Shown here: positions 9,151-22,464 of the stretch, piece after piece
Layout: every line of letters starts with the position of its first letter
How positions within the stretch are numbered: the first letter of the stretch is position 1
Assembly: GCA_028673005.1 (NCBI GenBank)
Contig: CM054113.1
Span: forward strand, 206,575,504-206,639,503
Direction of reading: 5' to 3'
Origin: Tanypteryx hageni
Taxonomy: Eukaryota > Arthropoda > Insecta > Odonata > Petaluridae
DNA: 64,000 nt
Notes under the pieces: generated by a model
What the model saw: only the letters and a program-made list of their open reading frames with translations
What the model was told of the DNA's origin: nothing
The model's database searches: none
Made by a program: the position numbers and the translations under genes

Positions 9151-12100
9151 TATATAGTCGAGGCGAATACCATAAGAAGGGTTCCCTATTTACCGAGAAA
9201 TAGCACGAAATGGTTCGAGAGAGAGAAGACACACAAGTAGGTTTAAGGATGTAAAAGGGCCTGATGGGGGGGAGGGAGGGAGGGAGGGAGAGAGAGAGAG
9301 AGAATGAAGAGGAATTGCCCCTACTGATATATGCCTTAGTAAAAACTCCCTTTTTTGGAGTAAAAAAATCTCTCTCCGCCTTTTTCCCCTAGTGACGAAA
9401 AACTTTTACACGCTCGGGCGGGCGTGTGGGAACCCATTAAAAAAAGTCCGAGTACCATTCGAGGACGCACCCGTTAAATAGAGAGGGCGAGTTACCTTTT
9501 TTATTTTAAGGGTTCTAGCTTCGGTGGGTCTTTCTGGGGAAGTGAGAGAGCTCTCTCACGTAGAGAGTGGGATGGGTTAATCTCTCCCTTCCTCTCTGTT
9601 TTAAGTGCGCTTTCGCGGCGTCTGCGAAAAATGTTTTTAGAAAGAGGTCGCGAGAAATTAAAAGGTATCCGCGCGTGTTTTGAGGGGCACACAAAACGTC
9701 CTTTTTTGACAAATGGCAGACGAATTACGGGGGCCAACGCGTCGCCGAAAACCTTTAAAAAAAACAAGCAAAGATGACGTCAACGTTAGATACGACAACA
9801 TATATATTATCAACGTGAATTAATTCTGAATCGACTTAGCGGTCTCGACTTATGACGTGCATCAAACTTAACGCTATAGGCACTTTCTTACAGTCATAAA
9901 AACTGAGAACCTTGCGGGATTTTCGGCTCGATAGCAGACGATAAATACTGTAGCTTTGGTTGAAAAACTTGACTTGAACTTTGCTTAACAGTTTTACGGC
10001 CACGGAGGTTAACGGCGAAATTTACCGTCGAAGTTGGCAAGGCAAATCCGGCTCGTGAGAATATAAAATGCGGTGAATATCCGCGACCGCGAAAATTACG
10101 GCGAACTTCCCAGGAAGACTCGCCTGTCTCGATGAAATAGCGTGATCTCGTCAAATATTGAAAATCTCCCGGTGATTAGGAAAAATGCTGGCGGATGCTT
10201 CTGGCTTACTATGCGTTGAGACGTAGCTGATATTTCACAGATATAGAAGAGCAACTGCGACTATTCTTCAAAATAAAAAATTACTCCTCCGCCGTTTATA
10301 TGCATTAAAGGTGTGTTTTCGTTATGGACATATGTATCTGCTGTTCGATGTTCATGAAGGTGCAAGCTGATAGGTTTGCGAAATATTGATCAACAACACG
10401 GCAGCACGACGCTGTAATCGGCATTAAATGTATATCTTGAAACGTTCACATCGAATTAGGTGAATTCCGGTCATACTATTTCTGAAGCTGTCTATAATCC
10501 TTAAACTTGAGCACGGTAGGCTTTTTTATACTGAAAAATTCTCAGGTATATTTATGATTATTAAGTATTGTTATTAATGAACGGGCAACCTTAAAATCCT
10601 CCTGTCTAGATATCCTTAAGTCGCTATTCTAAAATAATGCATGCAGCTCATATCCTAAAGCAAGTTTATTTTAAAAGTATCTTGTGTTTAGTTTGTTTGA
10701 CATGTTTTACGAGACTAGAATTTGCAATCAAAGTTCAGAGACGAGGTTTCCATGAGAGGTCAGAGGAAATGAGGTAGACAAAAAATTACTTCTCTGCACG
10801 TCACACGGCCATGAATAATTGCATCCCTGTCTGCAGAACATGTCCCACAAACAATTTTCTGAGGAATGGTTAAGTTAAGACACGCAAAAAGGAGCAATGG
10901 AGGTCGAGTGGATGACCTGACAAGAAGACCCATAGAGAAAATAAATGAGAATACTAGAGACTAGAAACGTGAGGATCCAACAGAGATGGCATTGAAACAG
11001 ATTCAAATAAGCATCCAGAAGTGATGAAGGTCAAGAGACTGATAGAAACAGTGATTCGAAATCTCTCTCATTCCTCAAAAATGTTATGCGCGACATCGTC
11101 CAAGACGAAATGACGGAAATCCTCCACGAGCTGAAACTTCAGCGTCGGGAATTCCTTTGCCAAAACGAGACAGATGCTGTAACTGTAGTCCATGATTTGC
11201 GGCCCGGAACAATGATTTCTCTATTGAGTGGCTCCGTAAATGGTCGCCAGGCTATCACGAGTTGACCGCGAGCGGCGGAGTTCACGGGTGCCCTGCTTCC
11301 GGTCAGACGAGGAGACCGAAACCCTTTCGGTACGTTGCCAAGGAGAACAATAAGCCCAATTATTTTCAGCGACGCTGCGATGATCGCTCGCAAGTCTTTG
11401 AACTAAAGAAAAGAACAGCCATAAGTTCGGGTGGGTTTTGCTACTCTTCCCTGATGTTGGCCAAAGTGAGCAGTTTTTCTATCCGGTTTATCGAATGAAA
11501 TATAATTATACGGAGCGATAAAGTGAAGATACCTGTTAGTTTATTAATTTCCCGAATTTATGAAGCCTTCTATCATGCTCGCATGCAGTGTCGTATTATA
11601 CTTTTTTTTAAGAGCTAAGTTTTAATCCTGCATCAATTATAAGAATTGCCTCACATACTTTTCCTCGTAAACTTCGACGAAAAAATGCTTACTCCCTGTA
11701 AGTCATTCATATCGAGCCGTTCAAATAAACCACATAAAAATTGTCAATTCCACAAATAATTATTGTCTTTTTTTATGAAGTTTGCTTCTCAAAGAGAGAT
11801 GAGGGCTAAAGTCAAATGTGACATTATCAGCACTCTATAGTATCCAAAATAAATCCACCCGTTACTAAAAGAAAATAAAGGAACACAAGGAAAATCAAAT
11901 CCTCGACTAAAATAATCCGGTTCAAGCCGGTTTCTGCTCGCATTAATATTGTGAATGGAAGACATGAAAGGCCACGAATAATGTGCGTGTGTGCGCAAAA
12001 GCAGTTCTTTATTGTCTTCACTACCGCAGTGCGCGGGACTGGAAGAACAACAGAGAAGTAAAGAAAAATTAGTTGCACCTCGTTAGTGGGACCGCTTCCG

Positions 12101-12384
12101 GGACCTTGTTGCATTACGGGATATCGAATGAGTCCATAAAATGCTTCTGACGTCGAATTTTCTACGAAAATTCGCAATCGCCTCGCCTAATGAGAAAGAG
12201 GAGGAAAGAAGTCGTCCTCGAGGTGTACTAGTTCACCATTATTTGCTATTTTTTGCGGGTTTTATTTCATCAAAGCACTTATGTTTTCGCATCTTCTGTC
12301 CGTAAGAGATATAAGACTGGAATTTGCAGAATGTACTTGACCTATGATGCCCCATTTATTACGCTGCCAAATAAAGTTTTAGAG
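9151..12384. other. Intergenic, no gene recognised
   Basis: A GA run lies at about 9266-9303. Small open frames at 9501-9767, 9894-10154 and 11086-11393 have no domain or splice context I can recognise. Nothing else is supported. Confidence 0.4.
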
Positions 12385-12610
12385 AAATCGGTGGGCGGCA
12401 GGGGGTGCCTTCAAAAGCCTCAACTTAAGATTATGAGCAAATAGTTATGGATAGAAAGTTAAAATTTTCACTTTTAGGAGTGACCTTCAATGCCATCGAT
12501 AAAACTACGGAAGAAGAAATGTTTTATTTTGTAAAATCGGTGGGCGGCAGGGGGCGCCTTCAAAAGTTTCAAATAACGATTCTGAGCAAATGGTTATAGA
12601 TAGAAAGCTT
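12385..12610. repeat. Two direct repeats about 150 bp apart
   Basis: AATCGGTGGGCGGCAGGGGG occurs at about 12386 and 12535. Each copy is followed by GCCTTCAAAAG and, some 20 bases later, by GAGCAAAT-GTTAT-GATAGAAAG. Each copy is about 75 bp. This looks like a short tandem duplication or a fragment of a longer repeat. Confidence 0.75.
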
Positions 12611-15372
12611 TTAAAAATTAATTATTGAAAAATTACTTTGTCATATAAGTAATTATATTACTAAATGCATAAAGAACTTTACGTTTACAATTCTAACTAA
12701 ATCTCACTAAATAAAACGCGCTTTTTTCATACTGCGTCAGCAAATGAAGTTCCCATTTTAACCATTGCTGGCTGGCATTTTGCCTAATATTAATAGAATA
12801 TTTCATTCTTCAAGTATTAATATAGGACTAGAGTAAAGCTGTTTATGCGGAATCATTCCAAATTAGCATTGCAGAAAAAATGTATTCCAGAATGTTTGAT
12901 ATTAGGCATCAAAGCTATCAAACACGAGGTTTCCGAGCAACTTGACTCGAATCATGACAAAAAATACAAGAAAATCTGTTTATTATTTCTTGACTTTCTT
13001 CGTTATGCGCATGTGTAGACCCATTAATTAAAACGTCAAATAAACGACTCCTATGATATGCCAATGTCATTCAAATATCTCGCAAAAGCCCTTCAAAATA
13101 AATTACACTTTGAAGATGGCCGAGTTACGTTCCGTTCTTCCTCCACATGAGTTGCGATTCGAGAGAAAAGAACTCCGTTCCGAAAAAAAGAAAGTCAGTT
13201 CCAGTCCAGGAATACCGAGAAAGAGAGACGTTTATTTTCCTCTCAAATTTAGCCTCTGAGATCTTCATATAACAACGAAAAAAATTTTCCCTTTATATTT
13301 TTCTTCATAGGGTTCTCCAAAGAGACAAGAAATGAAGGACGCACACGCGGAGATGGTAGAAGGATGTCTTACTTCCTTCCTCTTGTTCCTTTTGGAAAAA
13401 TATCTGGGTCATGCGAAGCGGTCAAACACGATAGGTTCGTAAATGAAAGGAATTTCGTCCCAAGTGTTTCCGGATCTTTTCTTATAAAAAAAATTTGGGA
13501 AGCATTATTTTATTATTTTTTATTTCGGGTGAGAGGATGGCTGCGGGATGGAGAGAACAAAAGAGTACGAAACAAGGAAAGTATTTCCACGATTTGATAA
13601 AGTGGAGATACAGAGAGAGAAGAGGAGAAAGTTAAAGAGTAGATGAGAGAGAAAGGAAGGAAAGGGAGAGGGAGCGAGATAGATAGAGAGATACAGAGAC
13701 AGAGAGAAGAGAGAGAGATAAGAGAGAGGGAGAAGAGAGGCAGGAGTAAACGGCGCCCGGAAAAGTTTCGTAAAATCTGTAATTGGAAATCTTTGTTCTC
13801 GAAACGAGTGCCTCTTGTATTGAAAGAAAGGAAAGCACGGAATGCAAAACCTTGTCCCCATGGCGCTCACTTTGCACCCGAAAAAAGTTATTGTTGACTC
13901 GAGAAATATTTAATGGGCTATGGAGGGGGGAGAGAGAGATCCACGGAATGACTGCATATTAGCAGTATCTCCAATTTAGGGAAAAAAGACATCGAAAATT
14001 GATAATACGAATTTGGCGTGGCACTCGCGAATATTAACTTTACGGAAGTATGCACGATTTATCATCGTTGCTATTATACATTTTATGATATAGCAGATAA
14101 TTTCTCATCTTTTTATTTTAAATTTAAAGATCTTTTAGTCAGCAGTAATTTCATTTTGAACATCGGTGTGTAAATATCGAGATGATATCTAGACATGCAA
14201 TTTGTGATAGCATCAACCCGTTTCTCTCCATAAATTTATAATATAAATTTTTAAAGTATGTACTAACGAACAGAATTTAAAGGTACTACGTAACTCTTTG
14301 ACTACACTCTTCAAAGAATAAAATGAATCGTGTATATTCTGTCTCTTTCACAAACGGATAAAATTAAATAACGTTCGTTAAAACAACAAAAAAGAGAAAT
14401 ATAAGTGCAAACTGATGAACATTTTGAGGTTTTCCAAAACCTCACATAGTCAATTTAACCCATAAAAAGCACACGAGCGACACGAAGCTTTGGTTTGGTG
14501 TTTTTATCGTTTAAGCATTACATAAAAATAACTTCGATGTATCTTTTGACGTCGCGCTCAGTAATTTGATTAGATGCTTTCCAAAGTACGTACGCAATGC
14601 ACTCAAGTGATGGCATGATTCATTGCGGTAACGGACGCAGTTATAATTAATAGGCAAAACGTGAACGCTAACGTGTACTAGATGTTCGGCTTTGATTTAT
14701 GGCGTAGTGGAACTTCAGAAAACGTAACATAACTAAGCTCATTTTTTTCGACTGTCCAGAGCACTAATAGGCAAATATATGGCACTGTCCCTAATTTTCT
14801 TCGAATAAAGGGACGTCCTGCAAAGTTTCTGACGTGATTTACATTTATTTTTTATTCGCCATAAATATTAGTTCCCAGAAAAACCGCAGTTGTCGCGTTT
14901 GGATCGGAAACAACACACAAGTGAGTGTGGACGACAAACAGAATCGCGAAAACGTTCATTAAAAACGATATTTTAAAACTCTGTAGTTTTCAGTTGAATG
15001 TGAAAAAATCCTTTTGATTCGAAATTGTTATCAAGACAGGGAAATCCTCTCCCTCTCTTACGATTCCTCCTCTACGAAACAATTTCATTTTCTTCCTCCC
15101 CTTTACCCTAAATCGCCATCGCCCCAACCCCTTTTTAGGCGTTCTTTAACCAGCGAAGCGGTAATAGCGGAACGCCTTAGGGCACGTCTGTTCCGTCCGT
15201 CCGTCCGTCGTAATGTTCATCTCTTAAACCGCTGGAAGGATTTTAATTAAATTAAATCTGAGTGATCGTTATTAAAATTTATCGCCCAATTGTGATTTTA
15301 ACTGAATTCGTCAATTAGAACTTCCACTTTACATAATTACTTTAATAAACTTATACTCATATCTCGGTAAAT
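12611..15372. other. Intergenic, no gene recognised
   Basis: A GA-rich block lies at 13643-13745 and explains the overlapping open frames on both strands there. The remainder is AT-rich with no recognisable exon or element. Confidence 0.4.
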
Positions 15373-15995
15373 GGCATCCGTCAAGCAACAATGAAATACC
15401 AAACTTTTCTCTCCCTAGCTCTTGTATGATCTATAAGATATAGATTAAAAAATTTATTCGGATAGAGAACAACATTTACTACAGGAAAGTCTGCGAGGCC
15501 CTAAACTTAGAGTTATGGTTTCGGAGATAATAAATAATTCGAGAAAATCCCGAGCAAAACATCGCATATTTTATTTACATCGATGGCTAAGACGGTTCTC
15601 TCAGCAAACAACAATTAAAAATCCATATATTTCTCTCCCATGCTCTTATACATATGATCTGTGAGGTATAGATTTAAAAATTTATTCGGATAGAGAACAA
15701 AATTTACTACAAGATGGTCCCAGAGACCACATAATTACGACTTATAGGTTCGGAGATAAAAATTCGAGAAAATCCCGAGCAAAACATCGCATATTTTGTT
15801 TACATCGATCGCGAAGACGGTTCTCTCAGCAAACAACAATTAAAAATCCATATATTTCTCTCCCATGCTCTTATATAATATGTGATATATACATTTAAAA
15901 ATTCATTTGGATAGAGAACAACATTTGCTACAAAATAGTCCCCGAGACCATATGATTACGACTTATAGTTTCGGGGATAAAAATCAGAGAATCGC
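15373..15995. repeat. Tandem triplication, ~225-bp unit
   Basis: Three copies start near 15382, 15602 and 15827. Shared landmarks are AGCAAACAACAATTAAAAAT, TTCTCTCCCATGCTCTTATA, GGATAGAGAACAACATTT and GAGAAAATCCCGAGCAAAAC. Copies 2 and 3 are most alike, and copy 3 is truncated at its right end. There is no coding frame. It may be a small satellite or the repetitive end of an unrecognised transposon. Confidence 0.9.
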
Positions 15996-17254
15996 CTAAT
16001 CTTTCGATACCGTTTCATGCGTATTTTCCATTAAGAACGTCTTTGAAATTTCTGTGTATTCCATTTATGGAGTATACTTTTCCATCTTGTTTCCGTTATC
16101 CGCATCCCATTATAAATTCACTCCGGGAACAAAAAAAGCATAATGAGGAAGAATTATTTGGCTCCTCCTCCGCCGCCGAAAAGAAAGAGAGAGAGAGAGA
16201 AAAGGAGAATCTTTCCACAGAACGCCGCGGCCATTAAAGATTCAAGTCGACCGCATATGCGGCGGCGGTCCACCGAGTCCTCTTCGCCATTTCACTCCCT
16301 CATCCCTCTCGCTCGCTCGCTAGCTGCCCCCTTTCACGCGGGAAATGGCGAGAGAGATAGATTCTTACAGGGAAAGAGGGAGGAAAGGGAGCGCGAAAAC
16401 CTTCCTCTAACTTGGTCGCTTGCGCGTACGGCGCGGCAACTGTTCGCCGTTCATCGCACCATCGGAGACACCTAAAGAGTATCATTCTCGATGCTCTTAA
16501 AATCCGGAACGATGCGTGAGGAACGGATCAAGACCAATGACGTTCGGAAATATTCCAAGTGACGCAAAACGAATGGGGAAGACGGGATCGCATTTCAGAA
16601 AGAAACCACCCGCCATCAGCGGCGATACACCGACCGATTATTTTTCTTAGTAACAACTGTCAACGGTGGGTGGATCATCGCTGAGGACGGAAGCTTTGCG
16701 GCCTAAATATGTGTGTGGTTTTGTGCTTCCTTTTTTCAGAAATTGGAGTTATCTTGATTGTTAAAAGATATTCCGCCGTTAAGGTGAGGTCGATAATTTC
16801 ATTTTTAGAATAGACCACGAGCGCCAAAATTGCAGCCTGCATGCGAATTTATCTATGAAAAAGTACGACCATCGCTTTAGTTCTTATGTAAAAAGTCATT
16901 GAAATTTTGGGGAATTATTTATTTCTATAAAAACGTAAGCATGTTTTTTCTTATTTATCCAGTCTCAATGCAGGGTGTTTTTTGGTAATTATTCTGTGCA
17001 ACTAATCTCTCGAAATGAAAAACTAAATCTCTACAATAGCCATAAAAAGGTGAAATTCAGATGAGCATTTCTGCTACAATGCAGCCGTCATAAGTGACAA
17101 TTCACCAACAGCAGATACAATTCTTCCTTGAATTGGTCTCTCAACTTATATAAAGTGTCCCAAAATGTTTGTCCGTTGGTGCTCTCTCTAAGCAAACTAA
17201 ATTACTATACCAGCCCACCTATAACAACCATCGATTGGTATTACATTAACCGGA
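15996..17254. other. Intergenic, with a GC/CpG-rich patch
   Basis: About 16150-16480 is GC- and CpG-rich compared with its surroundings and holds a GA run. The overlapping open frames are not convincing. The patch could be regulatory, but no promoter element can be assigned. Confidence 0.35.
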
Positions 17255-17395
17255 AAGCAGCAATTGCGGCGTTTTATCAGTAAGCTTTTTCTCGTCGACA
17301 AAATGGTCACATAAAGAGCAAGCTCATCGAGAGGTTCGAACCCGCGACCCCTACAATTCGGTGGCAGGCGCCTCACCCACCTACCTACCAATCCC
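17255..17395 (-). mobile_element. tRNA-derived SINE-like unit
   Basis: On the minus strand, GCGGGTTCGAACCT (B box, about 17332-17345) follows a tRNA-like A-box region GTAGGTGGGTGAGGCGCCTG at typical spacing. The sequence beyond the B box is not tRNA. The anticodon arm does not give a clean cloverleaf, so a SINE head is more likely than a functional tRNA gene. Confidence 0.5.
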
Positions 17396-18135
17396 ACGTC
17401 AATTCCGCCGTGATGCATCATCGAGTCCGAGGTTTGACATTTTATATAACCAGAATACCTCTTTTTATGTCTCCTAGGTAACCGCCGCCGCATACAACTC
17501 CCCCACTCGCCAATAACGTCTTTACAAGGACTGCCACCGGCGATCCCATCCACGCGCACCCTCCCGATCCATTCCACCGTAAACTCCATCAGAATCGTCG
17601 CGTATAGCACGGCGCTCATGCGCGAGAAGTCGCAGCCGTCGAACACGACGGGGAGACCCATCTGAGGCGTGTTTCAGTCACGTCGACTTTCGACGGAACG
17701 GGAAACCCTACTCTTCCACAGGAACGGAATCTCATGCGTGCGCCACGCGGTAGGACTCGATCTGGATGTGGGATTGGATTCATCTTCGCAACGGAGTGAT
17801 TTACGTACACTATTCCTCGAAAGGGAGAGTGAGAGAGAGAGAGATATGCAGATTCCTTACGCCCGAATTGTTCCAGGAGATAGGTCAATATATATCTCGA
17901 AGGAATATGTGTGAGAAAATGTGATTTTTCAAAGGTAAGCTGCGACACGAAAAGGACGCGGGACGAGAGGGAAAATAAAAGAGTATTTGATAATGTGATT
18001 GGAAGATGTCTCTTGGAAGTTGATATAAGGTAAGAAGTGCTGAACTGGCATTTGGTAAACAGGTAATGTAATGGTTTTGTACGCTGAAACAATGAATGAC
18101 TATAAACAAAACGGGATTTAGGTGGTTACCAAATA
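17396..18135. other. Intergenic; one weak exon candidate
   Basis: A GC-rich minus-strand frame at about 17460-17661 starts just after a CAG and reads GLPVVFDGCDFSRM. I cannot assign it to a family or find a convincing donor site, so it is not called as a gene. A short GA run lies at about 17825-17845. Confidence 0.3.
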
Positions 18136-18324
18136 CAGTCAGATCCAGATTTAGCGCCTCTATATAGTATAAGGCCACCCCCGCATATCGCCCATGAATC
18201 GTTGTGAACAGAACTTCCATCTTATGATTGCATAGAGCAAGCATATACCTCGATTTACCGCCACCCTCGCTTTAGCGCCAATGTCAGTGATGGACAAACG
18301 GTGGCGATAAATCGGGGTATGACT
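18136..18324. mobile_element. TA-flanked MITE (family B)
   Basis: It starts TA|CAGTCAGATCCAGATTTAGC, and its right end (GCGATAAATCGGGGTATGACT) is the inverted counterpart. It matches 48321-48492 over most of its length, including AGCGCCAATGTCAGTGATGG. TA on both sides and CAGT-type termini with the CTCGATTTA motif suggest a pogo/Tigger-type (Tc1/mariner-related) MITE. Confidence 0.75.
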
Positions 18325-19375
18325 TAGGTATGAAACTGTCTTTACTTATACTATACTATACTATATTATGATACTAAAAGGAAAGTATAATCACCAAATA
18401 AATTCATTCGTGGATTAAAATCTTTCCCTTGGTGTATTATCGAGGATATTATTTGCCCTTTCCGTTGGAGGATTGCGTTTAAATAAAGGATATACCGGTA
18501 AACTCCTTTGCCATTCCATACTCTATGTGAGCTGACCATCAAAATTCAAATTCGAAAATGTCAAAATCAATTAGTTTGATTGCTTTTAATAACGCATCGA
18601 TACACAAATAAGCCGTTGTCGCACGATAGGGTGGTAATTGTTTGGGGGTATACATAAAATATAACCTCCAAAATTTCAGGACCCGATTAATTGCTCCACT
18701 GCGCTAATCACGAGTTTTTCAGAATACATTTCTCCGCTGGGACTTGCAGTCAGATAATCCTATGCCATCCTTGAAAGAGATGCGAACATCCGAAAAAGCA
18801 TCCTCTAGATATATCCCAGCGCGGAGACGAAAGAAAAAAATGAGCTCCCTCCTCTCTCCCTCGATACGCGCTCAATGATGCTCGGGTTTAATCATTTCTC
18901 CCGAGCCTCCCTTGCTCCCCACTCTCATTCATCTTTTGTAGCCTTCCCTCAACCTTTCCGCCGGCGCACCTGCTAGCGTCCATTTATCTGTTCGACTTTC
19001 ACCGACGTTTCCATACCTTTAGAGATGTATTCCACCTGTCTACATCCCCCGAAACGCCCGCCCTCCAATCCCTCCTTTTTCGCGTTCTTTCTTCCTTCTC
19101 TCTCTCTCTCCCCTCGCACCCCACTCCATCCACATTTCCTCCCGAACAACCTTTTCACGAATGCGATCTTTATTCCGGAGCCCCTTCCAAAATATACGCG
19201 ACGCCATAATTTCATTTCCTTTTTATCCGCGACCCGACCGCGAACGAATTTACAACCCCCTTCCTCTATCTCTCACTCTCTCCCAGCGAAATGCCACCAC
19301 TCGGTTTTTTTTCGTGACCTCCCCCTTGACCGATCCCTTCTAGAAAAGGGAGTAGCGCCCCTTCGTACGCTAACC
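18325..19375. other. Intergenic, no gene recognised
   Basis: A pyrimidine-rich region lies at about 19040-19345 and accounts for its open frames. I see no exon or element. Confidence 0.4.
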
Positions 19376-19460
19376 CAGGGGTGCCCAACCTTTTTCCATG
19401 GCGGGCCGCATCGACGGTTGCAAATCCTTCGGCGGGCCGCATCGGAAGTTGCCTATATAT
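19376..19460. mobile_element. hAT transposon terminus (one end)
   Basis: CAGGGGTGCCCAACCT is a characteristic hAT end. It is followed by GGCGGGCCGCATCG, repeated in a second copy about 46 bp later, as is common in subterminal regions of this superfamily. I could not find the opposite end, so the element is truncated or its right end is decayed. Confidence 0.65.
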
Positions 19461-21340
19461 TCTGAGGTGCCATATAAGTGAAAATCAATGATAAATAAGG
19501 ATTACATGGTTAAAATTACAACAGTAAAAGTTTTATTATCAAACTTTTCATAATAATGCATGGAATTGTGAGTTAAATTTTCGGATTGGTTTTTCATCAT
19601 AGCTTCGCGGGCAGCACAGAAACCCTTTCGTGAGCCGTCGTTTGTGCACCATTGCGCTAACCGATCGTAATCGTTTGCAGTAAAAACGCGAGGCGCTTGC
19701 GTACACACTCGAATATATGCGCGCGCGCGCGCGTATGTGGGGGAGAGAATCTTTAGAGAGGAGAGGAGACGATTTCTAAGGAAAGGGCGATAAACAGGGG
19801 AAAATATTACCGTTATGTTTCGTTTGATTTCGGATTTAAATCACAATAAGAACGACCCCCAAAAGGTTTAACTTTTTCTGGGATTGATGCGGAGTGCAAA
19901 CATTTCCTTGCTCTGCCGCTTTCCTCGGGATATTACTATGCAAACACGGAGCGATATGTTTATCCATAAGGGATTCAGCTCCCTCAAAGGCGATGAACGA
20001 CAGAGATGATTCGCATTTTTAAAAGGATAAGTTTAATTGAGAAGGAAAAGAAATGATTTTATGATTACAACGTTAATTTTTTTACAATCTTGAATATTAC
20101 TCATGAATGTCGTTTATCGAAATGCTAATAACATTTGATTTTTGGATTGGGAAAGAGGCTTAAAATTTAAATTTTAAGATCATTTAGTAGGTTTACACAA
20201 TAATAACCAGTCATATCTCGTAATTGTGCAGATAAACGAAAATGTGTTTACCTAAATTCTACGGAATCGATGAGTAAGTGTGGCAAAAAGCGAATGTAGG
20301 AAATGCATCCAACTGCTAGCCAAATATATACATGAAAATGATATATTTTAGTATCAAATTCGGCTATAAAAGAAGAAATGTTATCCAAGCTATCTAGCAG
20401 TGAAGAATGACCAACAAAATAAAAAAATAATTACGTGGAATACAGGGATATAAATTCCGAGTCATGGAAGATACAATATGCCGTAAGGTGAAATATATGT
20501 GACAGTGGTAAAATTTAAATCCATTCATTACAAAATATTAATACTGTCCAGTCTAATAAATAATTAATAGCGACACAAAATAAAAGAATACCATTACGCA
20601 CGTCGTAACTGAGTTAAAACAAGCAGGGATGTACAGTTACTTCCAAAAGTATTCCAGCAATTTGAGCGGCGACTCTTTCGCGACAGACTGACTTTTAACT
20701 TCATATCTATGTGAATGTTTTATCCGTCGGTGATTATGTAATACCTGTTCCTGTCATGACGCTACCTTAGCCTTCAAGGTTTATTATTGTATAAAACACG
20801 ACGCATTATTGCATATCGACCGTAGTTAACAAAGATTATTCCGCGTCTTGGGCGATCGTTCGAACGTACTATTATAATTCGCCATTGTTACTTAACAGTC
20901 ATTCTTGCATCGTGATGATAGCGTGAGCAGGCCCACGGAATTGTTTTTTTTTTTACAAGTGAGGGGTTGTTTGGGGAGGGCTGAAGCAAACTCACTGCGT
21001 AACTAGTTCTAATAGTAGAAGTACGAGTAGATTTACGAATTTCGAATCGAAGATTTCATCGGTTTTATCAAATTCCCCGGTTCGATAGTATTTGTTACAT
21101 AACGGAAATAGCGAAAGTGACAAAGGCACAACTCTCAAATACAGTCGAGATATATGCGTTTAAAAAAGAATAAAAAAACACTTTTGCAGATTTTCTTCTT
21201 CCATTACTTGCTACTTGATAGCATTCTCCGTATATTCCACGTTAAACACCGACGTAAGAAGTCGGTTTGGCTGACAGAATGCACGAGACTGTAATGCGGT
21301 ATATCTTTTTTATAATTCATAGAGTTAAATTGTTGTTGCA
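19461..21340. other. Intergenic, no gene recognised
   Basis: A (CG)n run lies at 19719-19733, preceded by a short AT run. The rest is AT-rich with nothing recognisable. Confidence 0.4.
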
Positions 21341-21476
21341 GCCATCATAATTTCGTTTCACTTCGATATTAAGTGAATCTCATTTTCACAGACGAGTCGT
21401 AGGTAATTGCAAGATAAATCAATCTCCGAACTATATGTGACTGCTTGGTTAAACATGCAGATTTCTGACTGACTTA
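21341..21476 (+). repeat. Left arm of a long inverted repeat
   Basis: It pairs with 22465-22600 in opposite orientation over about 136 bp with only a handful of mismatches. It begins GCCATCATAATTTCGTTTCA. The arms enclose about 988 bp. Confidence 0.9.
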
Positions 21477-22070
21477 GAAAAAGTTTTTGCGGGTACCACT
21501 AGACAGTTTAAATTTTTCGTGCGAACACTTAAAAACTCCATTTTTCACTTGCAGGCTTTTTTCTTTTTCAAAATTAAATTAGAAGTAATTCACCTACTAT
21601 CTTCAGACAGGGACCATCTTAAGGAAAAATAAACAGATTTTTATTCTTATCGTCGATGTTTGACTTCGGTTCGCTCAAGTTATACTTTAAAATTATATTT
21701 ATTGGAATTTTTAAGTTTTTTAACGATATGCTGCCTTGCCGAATGTGACATTCTTAAACCTCGAGATTTTTTGTCGTCCTTATACTATATGTGTAAGGAA
21801 ATAGTGCTTTGAATGCTTTAGTACGAAAGAGAAGGCGCCCGAATTATTACTTTCTCCATATACATACTAAGTATAAAGAAAATATTGTTTTCATGAAAAA
21901 ATCGAATTCGAGATTTAAACGGAAATACATGTTTTAAGGTTTCCTGAACACGTTTTGACTATTTTCTCGATGATGTCTGTGTGGCCGTGACCGGAATACT
22001 TTCCCCGTGATACGTATGGAGTAAGTAAAGAAGTGTGGAAAGATGCACACATCATGCCTGCATACATGCG
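21477..22070. other. Spacer of the inverted repeat, left part
   Basis: AT-rich sequence between the inverted arms. No coding frame is recognisable. Confidence 0.4.
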
Positions 22071-22335
22071 AGGCAGAGGCGTTCTTTACGATTTATGTAA
22101 TCATGTCAAAAAAGAAAATATTAATGGCCTAGTATAATGTCTACGTTCTGAAATGCCAGTAGTGATGCCTATGAAATATTGAAATTTTGATTCACCGATT
22201 GATTTTCTTATCAAATGTAATTAGTAATACATTCGACTATTACTTAAACATATCTTACTCGAATAGTTGTAATATAATCTGTATTTTCACGTAATACCTT
22301 CGTCCTGAATTGCCCATTTCTTTTCACTAACAAAT
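22071..22335. repeat. Dispersed repeat family A, copy 2
   Basis: It shares its start (AGGCGTTCTTTACGATTTAT) and end (CATTTCTTTTCACTAACAAA) with 8323-8591. It lies within the spacer of the inverted repeat and ends exactly where a different element-like sequence (AGGGTGACCAG) begins. Confidence 0.65.
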
Positions 22336-22430
22336 AGGGTGACCAGATTCTGAGGAAGTAAAACCGGAACACAACGTGTACTGGGGAAGAAAACCGGGAC
22401 ATAACCCGGACAATATAAGATGTTTTGTTT
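22336..22430. mobile_element. Transposon terminus-like sequence (AGGGTGACC type)
   Basis: AGGGTGACCAGATTCTG followed by two ACCGGGACA/ACCGGAACA motifs resembles a DNA-transposon end common in animal genomes. Only one end is visible, and the superfamily (possibly hAT) is inferred. Confidence 0.4.
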
Positions 22431-22464
22431 TTTGTCGCTTACACGCCAATAAGATCAATTCTGC

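Noticed and set aside
10860..10990. Possible LINE reverse-transcriptase tail (GGRVDDL-like peptide)
   Set aside because: The match is only a few residues, and stops follow at once.
11086..11393. Opposing small frames (59 codons on +, 84 on -) in GC-richer DNA
   Set aside because: No recognisable motif, and no convincing splice sites on either strand.
17300..17400. Possible functional tRNA gene on the minus strand
   Set aside because: The A and B boxes are present, but a complete cloverleaf with paired acceptor arms is not evident. A SINE head explains it better.
19719..19733. (CG)n run as a Z-DNA or regulatory site
   Set aside because: It is only 15 bases long and no gene lies nearby. A simple repeat is the sufficient explanation.
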